From positions 2,356,001 through 2,420,000 of the forward strand of contig NZ_CP019645.1 in assembly GCF_001999985.1 (NCBI RefSeq): a stretch of DNA of 64,000 bases. The letters are read 5' to 3'. Source of the stretch: Helicobacter bilis. GTDB taxonomy: Bacteria; Campylobacterota; Campylobacteria; Campylobacterales; Helicobacteraceae. The stretch's first letter is position 1. Each line of letters starts with the position of its first letter. Under the pieces are notes generated by a model. It saw nothing but the letters and a program-made list of their open reading frames with translations. It made no database searches and was not told the DNA's origin. The translations under genes and the position numbers were made by a program. Shown here one piece after another: positions 43,301-50,996 of this stretch.

Positions 43301-44471
43301 TTGTGATAGCAGTTTGCCCTTTTTGTGAAACTATTGTATTAAAGATTCCATTTTTAATATTAACTTCAGCTTCTTTGATTTTCATTTCATTAACATTGAC
43401 ATGCTTAATCTCACCCATACGCACAAATGAAGTCGGTCTCGCATCGATGAAGTTAAAGTTTAGAATCTCACCCCCACCAGTGAATCTAATATCTGCTCCA
43501 TCTGAAGTATGACTTGTGCCTATTTCCATTGAGAGATTATTGATGAAGCTTTTACCGATATTTGTATCTATTACAGAGTGGGAATTGCTTTTCCACACGG
43601 TAAGGTTATTGATGTGAAAATTATTCGCCTTTAATGTGCCTGTGCGTATGTAAAAACTATCAATAAAGGTTTTACCAGTTACTTGACTTAAATCAAGTGT
43701 GGAGTTACTCCCAGCCGTTGGCAAACCTATGGCTTCTATGTTGCCGCCGTAAAAATTATCACCTTTTACCGTTACAAAGTTTCCTGCTCGAATACCACCT
43801 TCACTTCCATTACCCCCTGCAGTCTTTTTGATTACGACATCTTTACCTTCAAGTGTGATTGTCCCACCGCAACTATCTGTGATACAAATGTCTTCTGCAA
43901 AAGCGAGATTATCAACTACTATTTTATCCGCGTTTCCATTCATTCCCTTTATGTTAATGTGCTGCTGTTTTCTACCTGTGAGATTTGTTACATTTACTTC
44001 TTTTGCTTGTATTTCAATATGCCCTTGTGAACCATCTATCCCATCATCATTAAAGAACACTTCGTTAATAGTAAGTTTATTATCGGCTTTTATATGTAGC
44101 CAACTCCCACCTGTGTAGTTTTTATGATGAATTTTATCTATAGAGACATTTTGTGCTCCTTTTACTTCCAACTCTGCTGAATAGCCTTTGCCAAAAAACT
44201 TCCAATTATTTGTTATCCAGCCAATACTTACATAACCATGTCCTGAATTGTTGGTTATTGTAAGTTTTCTATTTTGTTCTCCAAAAATTGTATCGGCACC
44301 CTCGAAGCTAATACTATCAACTTTTATGCCGTTATAATCACAAGTCGTACTATTATCGTTTATAGTGTAAGAACTACTACAATGTCCATTAGCATATGAC
44401 ATTTGACTAAGTAAAATAGCACTTAGCACAAAAGCCCTTCCTTTTAAAATCCCCCAATTTGTCCCACTCAT
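40365..44471 (-). CDS. Large autotransporter (type V secretion)
   Basis: 1368 residues from the ATG at 44471, which gives a compact signal peptide (RAFVLSAILLSQMSYA-NG); an in-frame ATG at 44534 would add 21 residues. The passenger is Asn/Gly-rich, beta-helix-like, with repeats such as LTGNLNNYNTIDMGANG and VTGNFNNKGKILF that resemble Helicobacter VacA-type passengers. A low-complexity Asn/Gly/Lys stretch lies near 680-790. The C-terminal 270 residues form the barrel and end in GGRVVF. Two Cys pairs (CKNNNC, CKKDGYC) are unusual in a passenger. It probably mediates adhesion or toxicity. A T13 tract just upstream suggests phase-variable expression. Confidence 0.88.
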   Translation of the reverse strand: MSGTNWGILKGRAFVLSAILLSQMSYANGHCSSSYTINDNSTTCDYNGIKVDSISFEGADTIFGEQNRKLTITNNSGHGYVSIGWITNNWKFFGKGYSAELEVKGAQNVSIDKIHHKNYTGGSWLHIKADNKLTINEVFFNDDGIDGSQGHIEIQAKEVNVTNLTGRKQQHINIKGMNGNADKIVVDNLAFAEDICITDSCGGTITLEGKDVVIKKTAGGNGSEGGIRAGNFVTVKGDNFYGGNIEAIGLPTAGSNSTLDLSQVTGKTFIDSFYIRTGTLKANNFHINNLTVWKSNSHSVIDTNIGKSFINNLSMEIGTSHTSDGADIRFTGGGEILNFNFIDARPTSFVRMGEIKHVNVNEMKIKEAEVNIKNGIFNTIVSQKGQTAITNGASKITANALNVNELLHLKDSSKHSGVMKIELNGSEEIKQEFDKYLNVGIDSKDLKNMSGSEIAEIIKKAESNGGANNNGTKAEDYKNASGTYITTSDGKHYLVLPDIMTNENIQNSTGQVANGGNILIEQTELTKGALNNYGKILIDDGFVDGNKPTLYLTGNLNNYNTIDMGANGHIEVTGNFNNKGKILFSIQANPNDSNNEIKNASMNIKGKATLDISPGSTGALQADIADSKTLASISSQLNNKGDKGVEYKLITAESISYTYTQGDYTTTFEKDKDKTTISTTHKDGNSGCKNNNCQTGSNGNTKQETDFTTNGKDNPWDMDKAQTDSNGNVVENGIGSTDNEGNLIQKPSQQDKQEECKKDGYCGFGNDKNATEADRGYDYAQQKMKNSFSLTYKGGSIDGKYIDIEKVVTDKEIGFKINKVDINNFIEGNTEKPLCNAESSTFDCALYMEAGGNNSWINAIKKESANSYEILKNLFYDDKSSLVFLINLDQTLAASRNLDYFLEVGRTLDTAIDHVSNLENKASTLHTLTLSMESAKLNRLARVASIHGSASSYIAMQNYQKNLEAALREAEKLKLASLDSNTNTRIAAINNIVSGNTNSNAVYRSSVATLASSSNPKGATDIQTDIGHGVQNNTQYAMQNTQNANNGVTDIQSDITTDNNSNEVWFDTLADLIMRFNNREEYPNHAWVNMLGNLNFSKTGTAQLYGFNAGYDYFVDKLQTAFGAYGGYGYGTFNGNNNGFTSNNSNNVFAGIYTRTFIENHEIDVTLNTAFSFTNERQGSQIPNFDLLNLFGDGYAYTLSNVELNATYGYAFLMKKGYIVKPFAGLSYYVLGSTNFKRDDNTKPIFAMNTDDNIRQTISVNIGIDGRKYFANQSYIFIVAQLKQDAIILQNNVDSSGTTTTSIGNIGDSVNNFNMRYKAQGYKSYVFLTGGGEYSFGRWYLNGSLSLQSSVFDKNFGLGFNIGGRVVF

Positions 44472-44540
44472 AGTATATAGCTCACTTCTACTAAAGTTAA
44501 TTACTTGCAGTTGCAAATAAAATAATGAAGCCATTCTAAC

Positions 44541-44553
44541 AAAAAAAAAAAAA
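44541..44553 (-). repeat. T13 homopolymer upstream of the autotransporter
   Basis: Thirteen A on the plus strand (T on the coding strand), 70-83 bases before the preferred start and about 20 bases before an AT-rich -10-like stretch (ATTATTTTAT). Tracts at this position tune promoters in H. pylori. Confidence 0.85.
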
Positions 44554-44689
44554 CAAATTCAAGCAAATTTTATAAAAAGTAGGTAAAAGTTACGAGTTTT
44601 ATAGAATCTGTGTGGATTTTGTATAGATTTTACACTTTTTTGATATGTTGTAGTGATTTGAGAGATTGCGTTGTGCGGTTTCTGGAATC

Positions 44690-44882
44690 TTGTCATGTTG
44701 AGTTGAAAAAAGATATTTCGACTTCGTCTCAATATGACAAAAATGGGTTTTATATTAGATTTTTCGCTACGCTCAAAATGACAAATGATACTAGATTCTA
44801 TGCTTAGATGTTTCGCTTTGCTCAACATGACAAGTATTTGAGTTAAGAAAAGATGTTTCGCTATCGCTCAACATGACAAGGT
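44690..44882. repeat. Cluster of dispersed TGTCATGTTGA repeats
   Basis: Four or five units in a row: a forward TGTCATGTTGAG, then several copies of AGATGTTTCGCT..GCTCAACATGACAA with variations. The reading frames across it (e.g. CHFERSEKSN) come from the repeat, not a gene. Confidence 0.8.
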
Positions 44883-44995
44883 GGATTCAGTATGAATGGA
44901 TTTTATTCTTAAAAAAGAAATCTTGTTTTATTTGGTATGAATAAATGGAGTTAAAAAACTAGATTAAGCTAGGGGTTTTAAAACTAGCTATTCAA

Positions 44996-45796
44996 TCAAG
45001 GTTTTAACTGCTCTTCTATCTGTGCTTGTATCTCATCTTTGCGAGTTTGCTTTGTGTTATCTGGTGGCAGGGCTTCTTCTTTTTTCTCTGGATTCACAAA
45101 CTTAAGAATAATAATGGCAACACCATATAGCACAACCATAGGCACGGCAAGTAGTAGCTGCGAAATGACATCCGGGGGCGTTACAATCGCTGCGATTACA
45201 AAGATAGCTACAACTGCGTAGCGGAATGATCGCTTCAGCGTATTATCTGTGATAAGCCCAATTTTACCTAAGAAAAAAGCCATAACAGGCAATTCAAACA
45301 CAAAACCAAAAGCAAGCATAATGCGAATAAAAAATGATAGATATTCATCACTTGCAATGTTTGCTTCAACGACTTCATTACCAAAGGCAAGCACATAGCG
45401 AATGATAAGTGGAAATACGACTTGATAACAAAAAAATAGCCCCAAGCCAAACATAAAACTACCAAAAAATACAAAGGGTAAAATAAGCTTTTTTTCGTGC
45501 TTGTATAAGCCCGGTGCAACAAAAAGCCATAACTGCCAAAATACAATCGGCACAGAAATTACAAATGCTGCAAAAAAGCTGACTTTAATGGCTACAAAAA
45601 GGTATTCTGCTGGGGCTACTTGTATAAGTTTGCCTTTGATACCACTGCTAAAAGCGTGTGAAATTGGCGTTTGCACCCATGTAAAAATCTCTTCATGGAA
45701 ACTAAAACAAGCTACAAAGCAAATCACAACACTTAAGAGAGAAAGCATAAGTCGCTTTCTCAAGTCTTGCAAATGTGGTCTCAACTCCTCAAACAT
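44996..45796 (-). CDS. tatC: Sec-independent protein translocase TatC
   Basis: 266 residues, six membrane segments. The TatC N-terminus HLQDLRKRLMLSLLSVV and the loop with FELPVMAFFLGKIGLI are present. TatC binds twin-arginine signal peptides and, with TatA and TatB, exports folded proteins. It follows tatB after 95 bases. The C-terminus is a charged tail. Confidence 0.95.
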   Translation of the reverse strand: MFEELRPHLQDLRKRLMLSLLSVVICFVACFSFHEEIFTWVQTPISHAFSSGIKGKLIQVAPAEYLFVAIKVSFFAAFVISVPIVFWQLWLFVAPGLYKHEKKLILPFVFFGSFMFGLGLFFCYQVVFPLIIRYVLAFGNEVVEANIASDEYLSFFIRIMLAFGFVFELPVMAFFLGKIGLITDNTLKRSFRYAVVAIFVIAAIVTPPDVISQLLLAVPMVVLYGVAIIILKFVNPEKKEEALPPDNTKQTRKDEIQAQIEEQLKP

Positions 45797-45891
45797 ATCT
45801 ATACCCCAAATGTTTTATGATTTTATAGAATCTTTTTGTATGGCTTGTGATTTTAGATGAGATTCTATAATAGGTTGTAGTTAGAACAAAA

Positions 45892-46638
45892 TTAAGCATG
45901 ATTTGCCTTATTTGCAGATTCTGTTTTTTCTGTGCTTTGTGCGGGATTAGAATCTAACTTATTATCATTTTGAATTTTTGAAAAAGGTGAAGAATCTTGT
46001 TGAGATTCCATGCTAGATATTTCGCTACGCTCAGTATGATAGTTTATTGTAGCTAGATTTCTATTCGCTTCTTTGGTGGCGGGATTTAGGTTGTAATTTT
46101 TAGAATCTAGATTCTCTACCAAATCTGGGTGGGTGCAGGGTTTAGGGTGCGTTATCTTAGAATCTAGATTCTCTCCATTTTGTTGCGTCCTAAACTCCAT
46201 ATCCCACCCAAGTGGATTAGAATCTAGATTATTTATAGAATCTGCATGATTTGTTGTTAGATTTTCATTATTAGTGCTTGTAGATTCTGTATTATTTGTC
46301 TGTGTGTCAAGCTGGATTGGCTTTGGATTGTAGTCTTTAAATAAATGCTGCACATCATTTATGCCCTTTTGCATATCCTTTTGTATGTCATCTACATTGA
46401 GTTCTTTGCTAATATCTACGCTTTGTTCTAGCTTATCTTTATAGGCTTGTGCCTCTTTTTTAATCTCTGCTAGATTTACTTCTCTATCAAGTGTGTCTTT
46501 TGCATCTTGCATGGTCCTTTTTACAACACGCACAAATTTTGCCATTTCAATCAGTGCATTTGGCAACTTATCAGGTCCTAGCACAATAATGGCAACTATC
46601 ACTATAAGGATAATTTCACCGATTCCAAATCCTAGCAA
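45892..46638 (-). CDS. tatB: Sec-independent protein translocase TatB, with repeat-derived tail
   Basis: 248 residues; typical TatB proteins have 130-170. The N-terminal membrane helix and amphipathic helix are standard (MLGFGIGEIILIVIVAIIVL, GPDKLPNALIEMAKFVRVVK). From about residue 115 the tail is low complexity and partly encoded by two dispersed repeats: a coding-compatible unit ([19 protein letters not shown]) at 46081-46172 and a TGTCATGTTGA-type unit (HTERSEISSMES) near 46020. The tail of TatB tolerates change, which may explain survival of the inserts. It starts 13 bases after motB. Confidence 0.9.
   Translation of the reverse strand: MLGFGIGEIILIVIVAIIVLGPDKLPNALIEMAKFVRVVKRTMQDAKDTLDREVNLAEIKKEAQAYKDKLEQSVDISKELNVDDIQKDMQKGINDVQHLFKDYNPKPIQLDTQTNNTESTSTNNENLTTNHADSINNLDSNPLGWDMEFRTQQNGENLDSKITHPKPCTHPDLVENLDSKNYNLNPATKEANRNLATINYHTERSEISSMESQQDSSPFSKIQNDNKLDSNPAQSTEKTESANKANHA
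46081..46172 (-). repeat. Coding-compatible dispersed repeat, copy B, inside tatB
   Basis: One full unit plus the end of a second, joined at TAGAATCTAGATTCT. The core AAATCTGGGTGGGTG and the GGATTTAGG..TGTAATTTTT stretch match copy A in yejF. It stays open in the tatB frame. Confidence 0.7.
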
Positions 46639-46651
46639 GCATGCCCCTTTG

Positions 46652-47419
46652 CTATTGCTGCATATCTTCTAATACGCCTTGCACTTCATGGACAGAAGTT
46701 TTTGTTGTCGCAAAGAATACTTCAACGCGATTGTTTGCACGGCGATTGACTTCACTTGTATTTGGCACGATAGGATTATACTGCCCATAGGAAGTGAAAG
46801 AAAGTCTAGCAGGATCGACACCCCTACTCATTAGGTATTCCATAACATTTGATGCTCTAGCGGCTGCAAGCTCGTAGTTATTACGATAGCCTGCCGGGCT
46901 TGAATTATCCGTATAACCCCTAATATTTATCGTAACTTCTGGTGGCATTTTTGCAATCGCTGTTGCAAGTAGATCAAGCTCTGTTTTTCTGTCTTGATTC
47001 ACAAGCTCTGCAGTGCCGGGCTCAAATAGAATGTCTGAAGGAAGTCTTAGAGTCGTTCCTTGCTCGATTTGCTCTAACAAACCACCATCTTGTATAAGGT
47101 TTGATAACTGCGTGATAGTTACAACCGTTGTTGGTGCATTAAGGTTTGTAGAAGTATTTTTTAGCGTATCTTTTGTTTCCTGTCTAACGGTTCCGGGGTC
47201 TGGTGGGATAATCATTACAGGCATAGTGCGTTCTGGCATAGGCGTTGCGTCAAAAATGGTAATAAATGCTTCAGTAACTGCCTTTACCCTTGAAGTATTA
47301 GCCGCTGAAATCGCATAAAGCGCAATAAAAAGTGCGAGTAGCAGTGAAAGGAAGTCCGCATAAGGAACAGCCCATTTCTCTCCCGCTGGACATTCTTCAC
47401 ATTTACATTTCTTTGCCAT
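46652..47419 (-). CDS. motB: Flagellar motor stator protein MotB
   Basis: 255 residues. A single N-terminal membrane helix carries the proton-binding Asp22 (VPYADFLSLLLALFIALYA). The C-terminal OmpA-like domain (about 130-245; INIRGYTDNS, NNYELAAARASNVMEYL, NRRANNRVEVFF) anchors the stator to peptidoglycan. It works with MotA as the proton channel that drives the flagellum. It lies 147 bases after motA, a wider gap than in most bacteria. Confidence 0.96.
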   Translation of the reverse strand: MAKKCKCEECPAGEKWAVPYADFLSLLLALFIALYAISAANTSRVKAVTEAFITIFDATPMPERTMPVMIIPPDPGTVRQETKDTLKNTSTNLNAPTTVVTITQLSNLIQDGGLLEQIEQGTTLRLPSDILFEPGTAELVNQDRKTELDLLATAIAKMPPEVTINIRGYTDNSSPAGYRNNYELAAARASNVMEYLMSRGVDPARLSFTSYGQYNPIVPNTSEVNRRANNRVEVFFATTKTSVHEVQGVLEDMQQ

Positions 47420-47565
47420 TGTTTATATCCTTAAATTCTATTACATTGAAATTATTGCATACTAAATATGTATAGCTTTTAGATTCTAAAGTTTTATAGA
47501 ATCTAGCCACATATTCAACATGCCTTTTGCGATATATCTTTTTGTATTGTATGTAGCATTACATA

Positions 47566-48336
47566 CTATTCAAATTGTGATATTTTTGGCTCACCCGGTG
47601 GGATAAATCCTAAAAGTTTCGCTTCTAGGTTTCTTGGGTTATCTCCATTTGCAATGCCTACAACCGCTTCTAATATCATTACTTTTTCGATGATGATATC
47701 ATGTGATTTTGCCTTCATTTTTTGACCAAATGGACCAAAGATCGCATACGCACCCATAATCCCTGTAACAGTCGCCGTAAATGCACCACCGATACCAGCC
47801 GCCATAGCCGCCGGATTATCAAGTAGCGTAAGCGCAAGGATAAGACCGCACACCGCACCAACAAGCCCCATCGTAGGACATGTCTCACCAAACTGAATCC
47901 AATAGTGTGCCGCACTATGATAGTAATGCTCTAGCTGCTCGATTTGAATCTCCATATCTTCACGCACATCTTTTGCTTCGCGTCCATCAATAATCATTGA
48001 CATTGCTTCTCGTGTGAAGTCATCTTCTAGTTGCGATACTCTTGATTCAAGTGTTAGAAGTCCATTTTTACGCGCTTCTGAGCTAAACTCTACCATTTGC
48101 CTAATGGTATTATTCATATTTACCTTTGGATTCACAAAAACGATTTTTAATTCCTTAAATGCCGCTTTTACCGCATGTGCGTGTGTGGCTGTCATCGCAC
48201 ACATCGCCGCAGTCGGAATCACGATGATAACAGAGCTTAAATGCACTAGATGAACAGGGTTTCCGCCCTCTAGTATATCCCCAACAGAAAGGCTTGTAAT
48301 CGCCAAAATAATACCTAAAATACTCGTTAAATCCAT
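47566..48336 (-). CDS. motA: Flagellar motor stator protein MotA
   Basis: 256 residues with four membrane segments (start MDLTSILGIILAITSL; GLVGAVCGLILALTLL; GIGGAFTATVTGIMGAYAIF) and a large cytoplasmic loop that touches the rotor. It forms the stator with MotB. The thiF/moeB-motA-motB order is the same as in H. pylori. Confidence 0.96.
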   Translation of the reverse strand: MDLTSILGIILAITSLSVGDILEGGNPVHLVHLSSVIIVIPTAAMCAMTATHAHAVKAAFKELKIVFVNPKVNMNNTIRQMVEFSSEARKNGLLTLESRVSQLEDDFTREAMSMIIDGREAKDVREDMEIQIEQLEHYYHSAAHYWIQFGETCPTMGLVGAVCGLILALTLLDNPAAMAAGIGGAFTATVTGIMGAYAIFGPFGQKMKAKSHDIIIEKVMILEAVVGIANGDNPRNLEAKLLGFIPPGEPKISQFE

Positions 48337-48426
48337 ACCTATCCTCTCTTCACAATTAGATTTGAATTAAGCAAATTATATACCATGCTTTGTGGTTTCT
48401 TGTCTATCGACTGATTTCTCTTTTTG

Positions 48427-49209
48427 TCATTCATGATAAGCCTTTAACTCTTTAATGCCATTTTCTTTAGAGCATACGCGACAATCAGCATTTTTATGAA
48501 TTGCTACTTTTCTAAAATTCATCGTTTTAATATCCATGGTTAATAGCGTATTTGTGAGTAATTCACCAAGATTTAGAACATATTTAATCGCTTCACTTGC
48601 TTGTATGCAGCCAATAATGCCCGGAACTACGCCAAAAAGTCCTGCACGAAATATAGCATTTAGCTCTTTTGCGGGCGGCTCATCAAAAGCACATGCAAAA
48701 CATGCGCTTTCATGTGGTAAAATCGTCATAGTTTGCCCACGATATTTTAAAACACCTGCATGGCTAAAAGGCTTATTAAGCAACACACACGCATCGTTGA
48801 TAAGAAATTTACCTGCGAAATTATCAGTAGCATCAACAATAAAGTCATAATTTTGCATAATCGGCATGGCGTTATTTGTTGTGAGTTTTTCAAAATAAGT
48901 GTCAATTCTTATATTTGGATTGAGATTTTTCATCTTTATTTGTGCTGATGTAATCTTTGCTTTGCCTATATCTGAAGTCGCATGTATGATTTGCCTTTGT
49001 AAATTACTCACTTCTACAATATCATAATCTAATATGCCAATGCGACCTATACCAGCGGCTGCCAAATACAAACATACAGGTGAGCCTAACCCACCAGCAC
49101 CAATCACTAATACCTTTGCATTACTAAGCTTTTTTTGCCCTTCTTCACCGACATCTTCAAGCATTAAATGTCTTAGATAACGCTCTTTTAATACTTCTTC
49201 TTTTTCCAT
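48427..49209 (-). CDS. ThiF/MoeB-family adenylyltransferase
   Basis: 260 residues. The Rossmann nucleotide site is VLVIGAGGLGSPVCLYLAAAGIG, with LDYDIVEVSNLQRQ and the NDACVLLNKPFSHAGV stretch. Two CxxC pairs (ACFACAF and DCRVCSK) bind structural zinc. Such E1-like enzymes adenylate the C-terminus of ThiS or MoaD for thiamine or molybdopterin synthesis; the two roles cannot be separated from sequence. The H. pylori gene at this position is annotated thiF. Confidence 0.88.
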   Translation of the reverse strand: MEKEEVLKERYLRHLMLEDVGEEGQKKLSNAKVLVIGAGGLGSPVCLYLAAAGIGRIGILDYDIVEVSNLQRQIIHATSDIGKAKITSAQIKMKNLNPNIRIDTYFEKLTTNNAMPIMQNYDFIVDATDNFAGKFLINDACVLLNKPFSHAGVLKYRGQTMTILPHESACFACAFDEPPAKELNAIFRAGLFGVVPGIIGCIQASEAIKYVLNLGELLTNTLLTMDIKTMNFRKVAIHKNADCRVCSKENGIKELKAYHE

Positions 49210-49227
49210 ACTATCCTACTCTAAACT

Positions 49228-49833
49228 TTATGCAATATACTTTATCCATGCGGGTATATTGCGAGATTCTGCAAATACTGAAGTGTCTCCACCATGTCCG
49301 GGGTGTATAGGTAAGTCTTCTTTGATTTGCAAGAATCTTTCTAAAGATTCTCTCATATCATTGCTATTTGAATATGGAAAATCATATCGACCAATACTTC
49401 TTTGAAAGATAAAATCGCCGCTAAAAATATGCCCACACACTTCTATAATACTACAACCGGGTGTATGACCGGGAAAATGCCAATAAGTTACATTAATGCC
49501 ATTTATATTGAGACTCTTAGAATCTTTATCATTTTCTATATATATATCCGCCCTGCATGGTGTTAATCCCAAGTTAAAACAATCAGATTCTAACATAAAG
49601 GAATCTTGAATGGGGCAATACACTTTTGCCTTTGTTTGCTCTTGTAGCTTGGCGGTATCCCAAATATGATCAAAATGCCCGTGTGTGATAAGGATTGCTT
49701 GTAGATTTTTTGTGTTTTTTAATACCCATTCAGTTGCATTAAAGCCGGGATCTACTACAAACTCAAAATCATCAAATTGCAATATATAGGCATTTGTTTG
49801 ATATTCTCCAAACGCACATTTTTGAATCTTCAT
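49228..49833 (-). CDS. Metallo-beta-lactamase-fold hydrolase (glyoxalase II-like)
   Basis: 201 residues. The binuclear metal motif is THGHFDHIWD, with further ligands in FPGHTPGCSII, FSGDFIFQRSIGRYDFP and HPGHGGDT. The family includes hydroxyacylglutathione hydrolases; without glutathione in Helicobacter the substrate may be another thioester. It sits 18 bases before the thiF-like gene, as in H. pylori. Confidence 0.9.
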   Translation of the reverse strand: MKIQKCAFGEYQTNAYILQFDDFEFVVDPGFNATEWVLKNTKNLQAILITHGHFDHIWDTAKLQEQTKAKVYCPIQDSFMLESDCFNLGLTPCRADIYIENDKDSKSLNINGINVTYWHFPGHTPGCSIIEVCGHIFSGDFIFQRSIGRYDFPYSNSNDMRESLERFLQIKEDLPIHPGHGGDTSVFAESRNIPAWIKYIA

Positions 49834-49947
49834 ACCATAACCTTTTACAAAAAGATTCTATAATTAACTAAACTTCACAAAAATCATAAATAAAGGGCTT
49901 ATTTTATCACAAACTTCTTTAAGTCTTAATAAAAATCTTGCAAGATG

Positions 49948-50907
49948 TTACTGCATTTTCTTGCGTTTATTTGCAAGTTTTGCAAGGTAGGTGCAAGCAT
50001 CAGCATTTTGCAAATAACATGCTTTTGTGTAATATTGCATAGCATTTGCTACATCTTCATTTACATCTTGTGTAACGCCCCTTTCATAGATTATCCCAAG
50101 ATTAAGACATGCTGCGGGATAATCGCCGCCACACGCTTGATTGAAATAATGAATCGCCTGTGCGTAATCGCTTGTAGTTTTTGCATAGTTATAACGCAAA
50201 ACACCAAGATTAAAACATGCTACATTATCTCCCATATTACAACTTCTGCCATAATAATTTTGTGCTTGCATTAGATTTGTGCTTTGCCCGTTTTTATCCT
50301 CAAGATTCCCACTATATATAACGCCTAGATTCTGACATGCTTCCTTATTCCCAGCTTTACATGACTTTGCGTAAAGCTCCATTGCCCTATTATTTTCTAT
50401 CCTTGCATTTTCTTCTTCTTTCTTCTCTTTTTCTCTTTCTGCCTTTGTGCTATGCTCGTAGAATGCAAGGTTATTACACGCATCATAATTGCCACCATTA
50501 CATGCTTTTGTATAGAATGCCATCATCGCGTTATAATACTCTGCCTTTTTTCTTTTTCGCTCCGAGCGAGAAAATCTTTTATCAGAATCTAGGCTATCAA
50601 GCAATTTTCCCTGCACAATCCCAGCCGATAAACATGCGATATAGTTATCTTGCTCACACAGCCTTGCAAAGATAGGCAGGGCTGCTTCTAAATTGCCCCT
50701 TTTGTAGAGATTATATGCAGAATCATAATCAGCTTGTGCGTTATATTGATCATCATAATATGAGTTTTGGTATGAGTTTTGTCCATAAAAATTTGGCTTA
50801 TAATAAGAGTTGCTTTGCCCCCAGTAGCTTTTTGCATGCAATATTCCAATATGCAAGATTCCAAAAAGCGATATAATGGCAAATACCATAAAGGACTTTT
50901 TCATCAT
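49948..50907 (-). CDS. Secreted Sel1-repeat protein (Hcp-like)
   Basis: 319 residues from the ATG at 50907, five bases after GGGAG. A signal peptide (MMKKSFMVFAIISLFGILHI) and a Tyr/Gln/Asn-rich stretch (about 35-65) precede six Sel1-like repeats. Each repeat has the C-x7-C disulfide pair of Helicobacter cysteine-rich proteins (for example CEQDNYIAC, CNGGNYDAC, CKAGNKEAC, CGGDYPAAC). H. pylori relatives are secreted, may bind penicillins and alert the host immune system. A short Glu/Lys-rich insert (EREKEKKEEENARIENN) interrupts repeat 2. Confidence 0.9.
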   Translation of the reverse strand: MMKKSFMVFAIISLFGILHIGILHAKSYWGQSNSYYKPNFYGQNSYQNSYYDDQYNAQADYDSAYNLYKRGNLEAALPIFARLCEQDNYIACLSAGIVQGKLLDSLDSDKRFSRSERKRKKAEYYNAMMAFYTKACNGGNYDACNNLAFYEHSTKAEREKEKKEEENARIENNRAMELYAKSCKAGNKEACQNLGVIYSGNLEDKNGQSTNLMQAQNYYGRSCNMGDNVACFNLGVLRYNYAKTTSDYAQAIHYFNQACGGDYPAACLNLGIIYERGVTQDVNEDVANAMQYYTKACYLQNADACTYLAKLANKRKKMQ

Positions 50908-50996
50908 ATTTACTCCCAAACAATTGATTTTTATATGAAATTATATTAGTATTTCATGGTTTTAGAGAAAAACTTTGCAATAGTATCGAGGAAACT

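Noticed and set aside
44559-44828. 89-codon minus-strand reading frame
   Set aside because: It is made of the dispersed palindrome cluster (CHFERSEKS-type peptide) and has no ribosome site.
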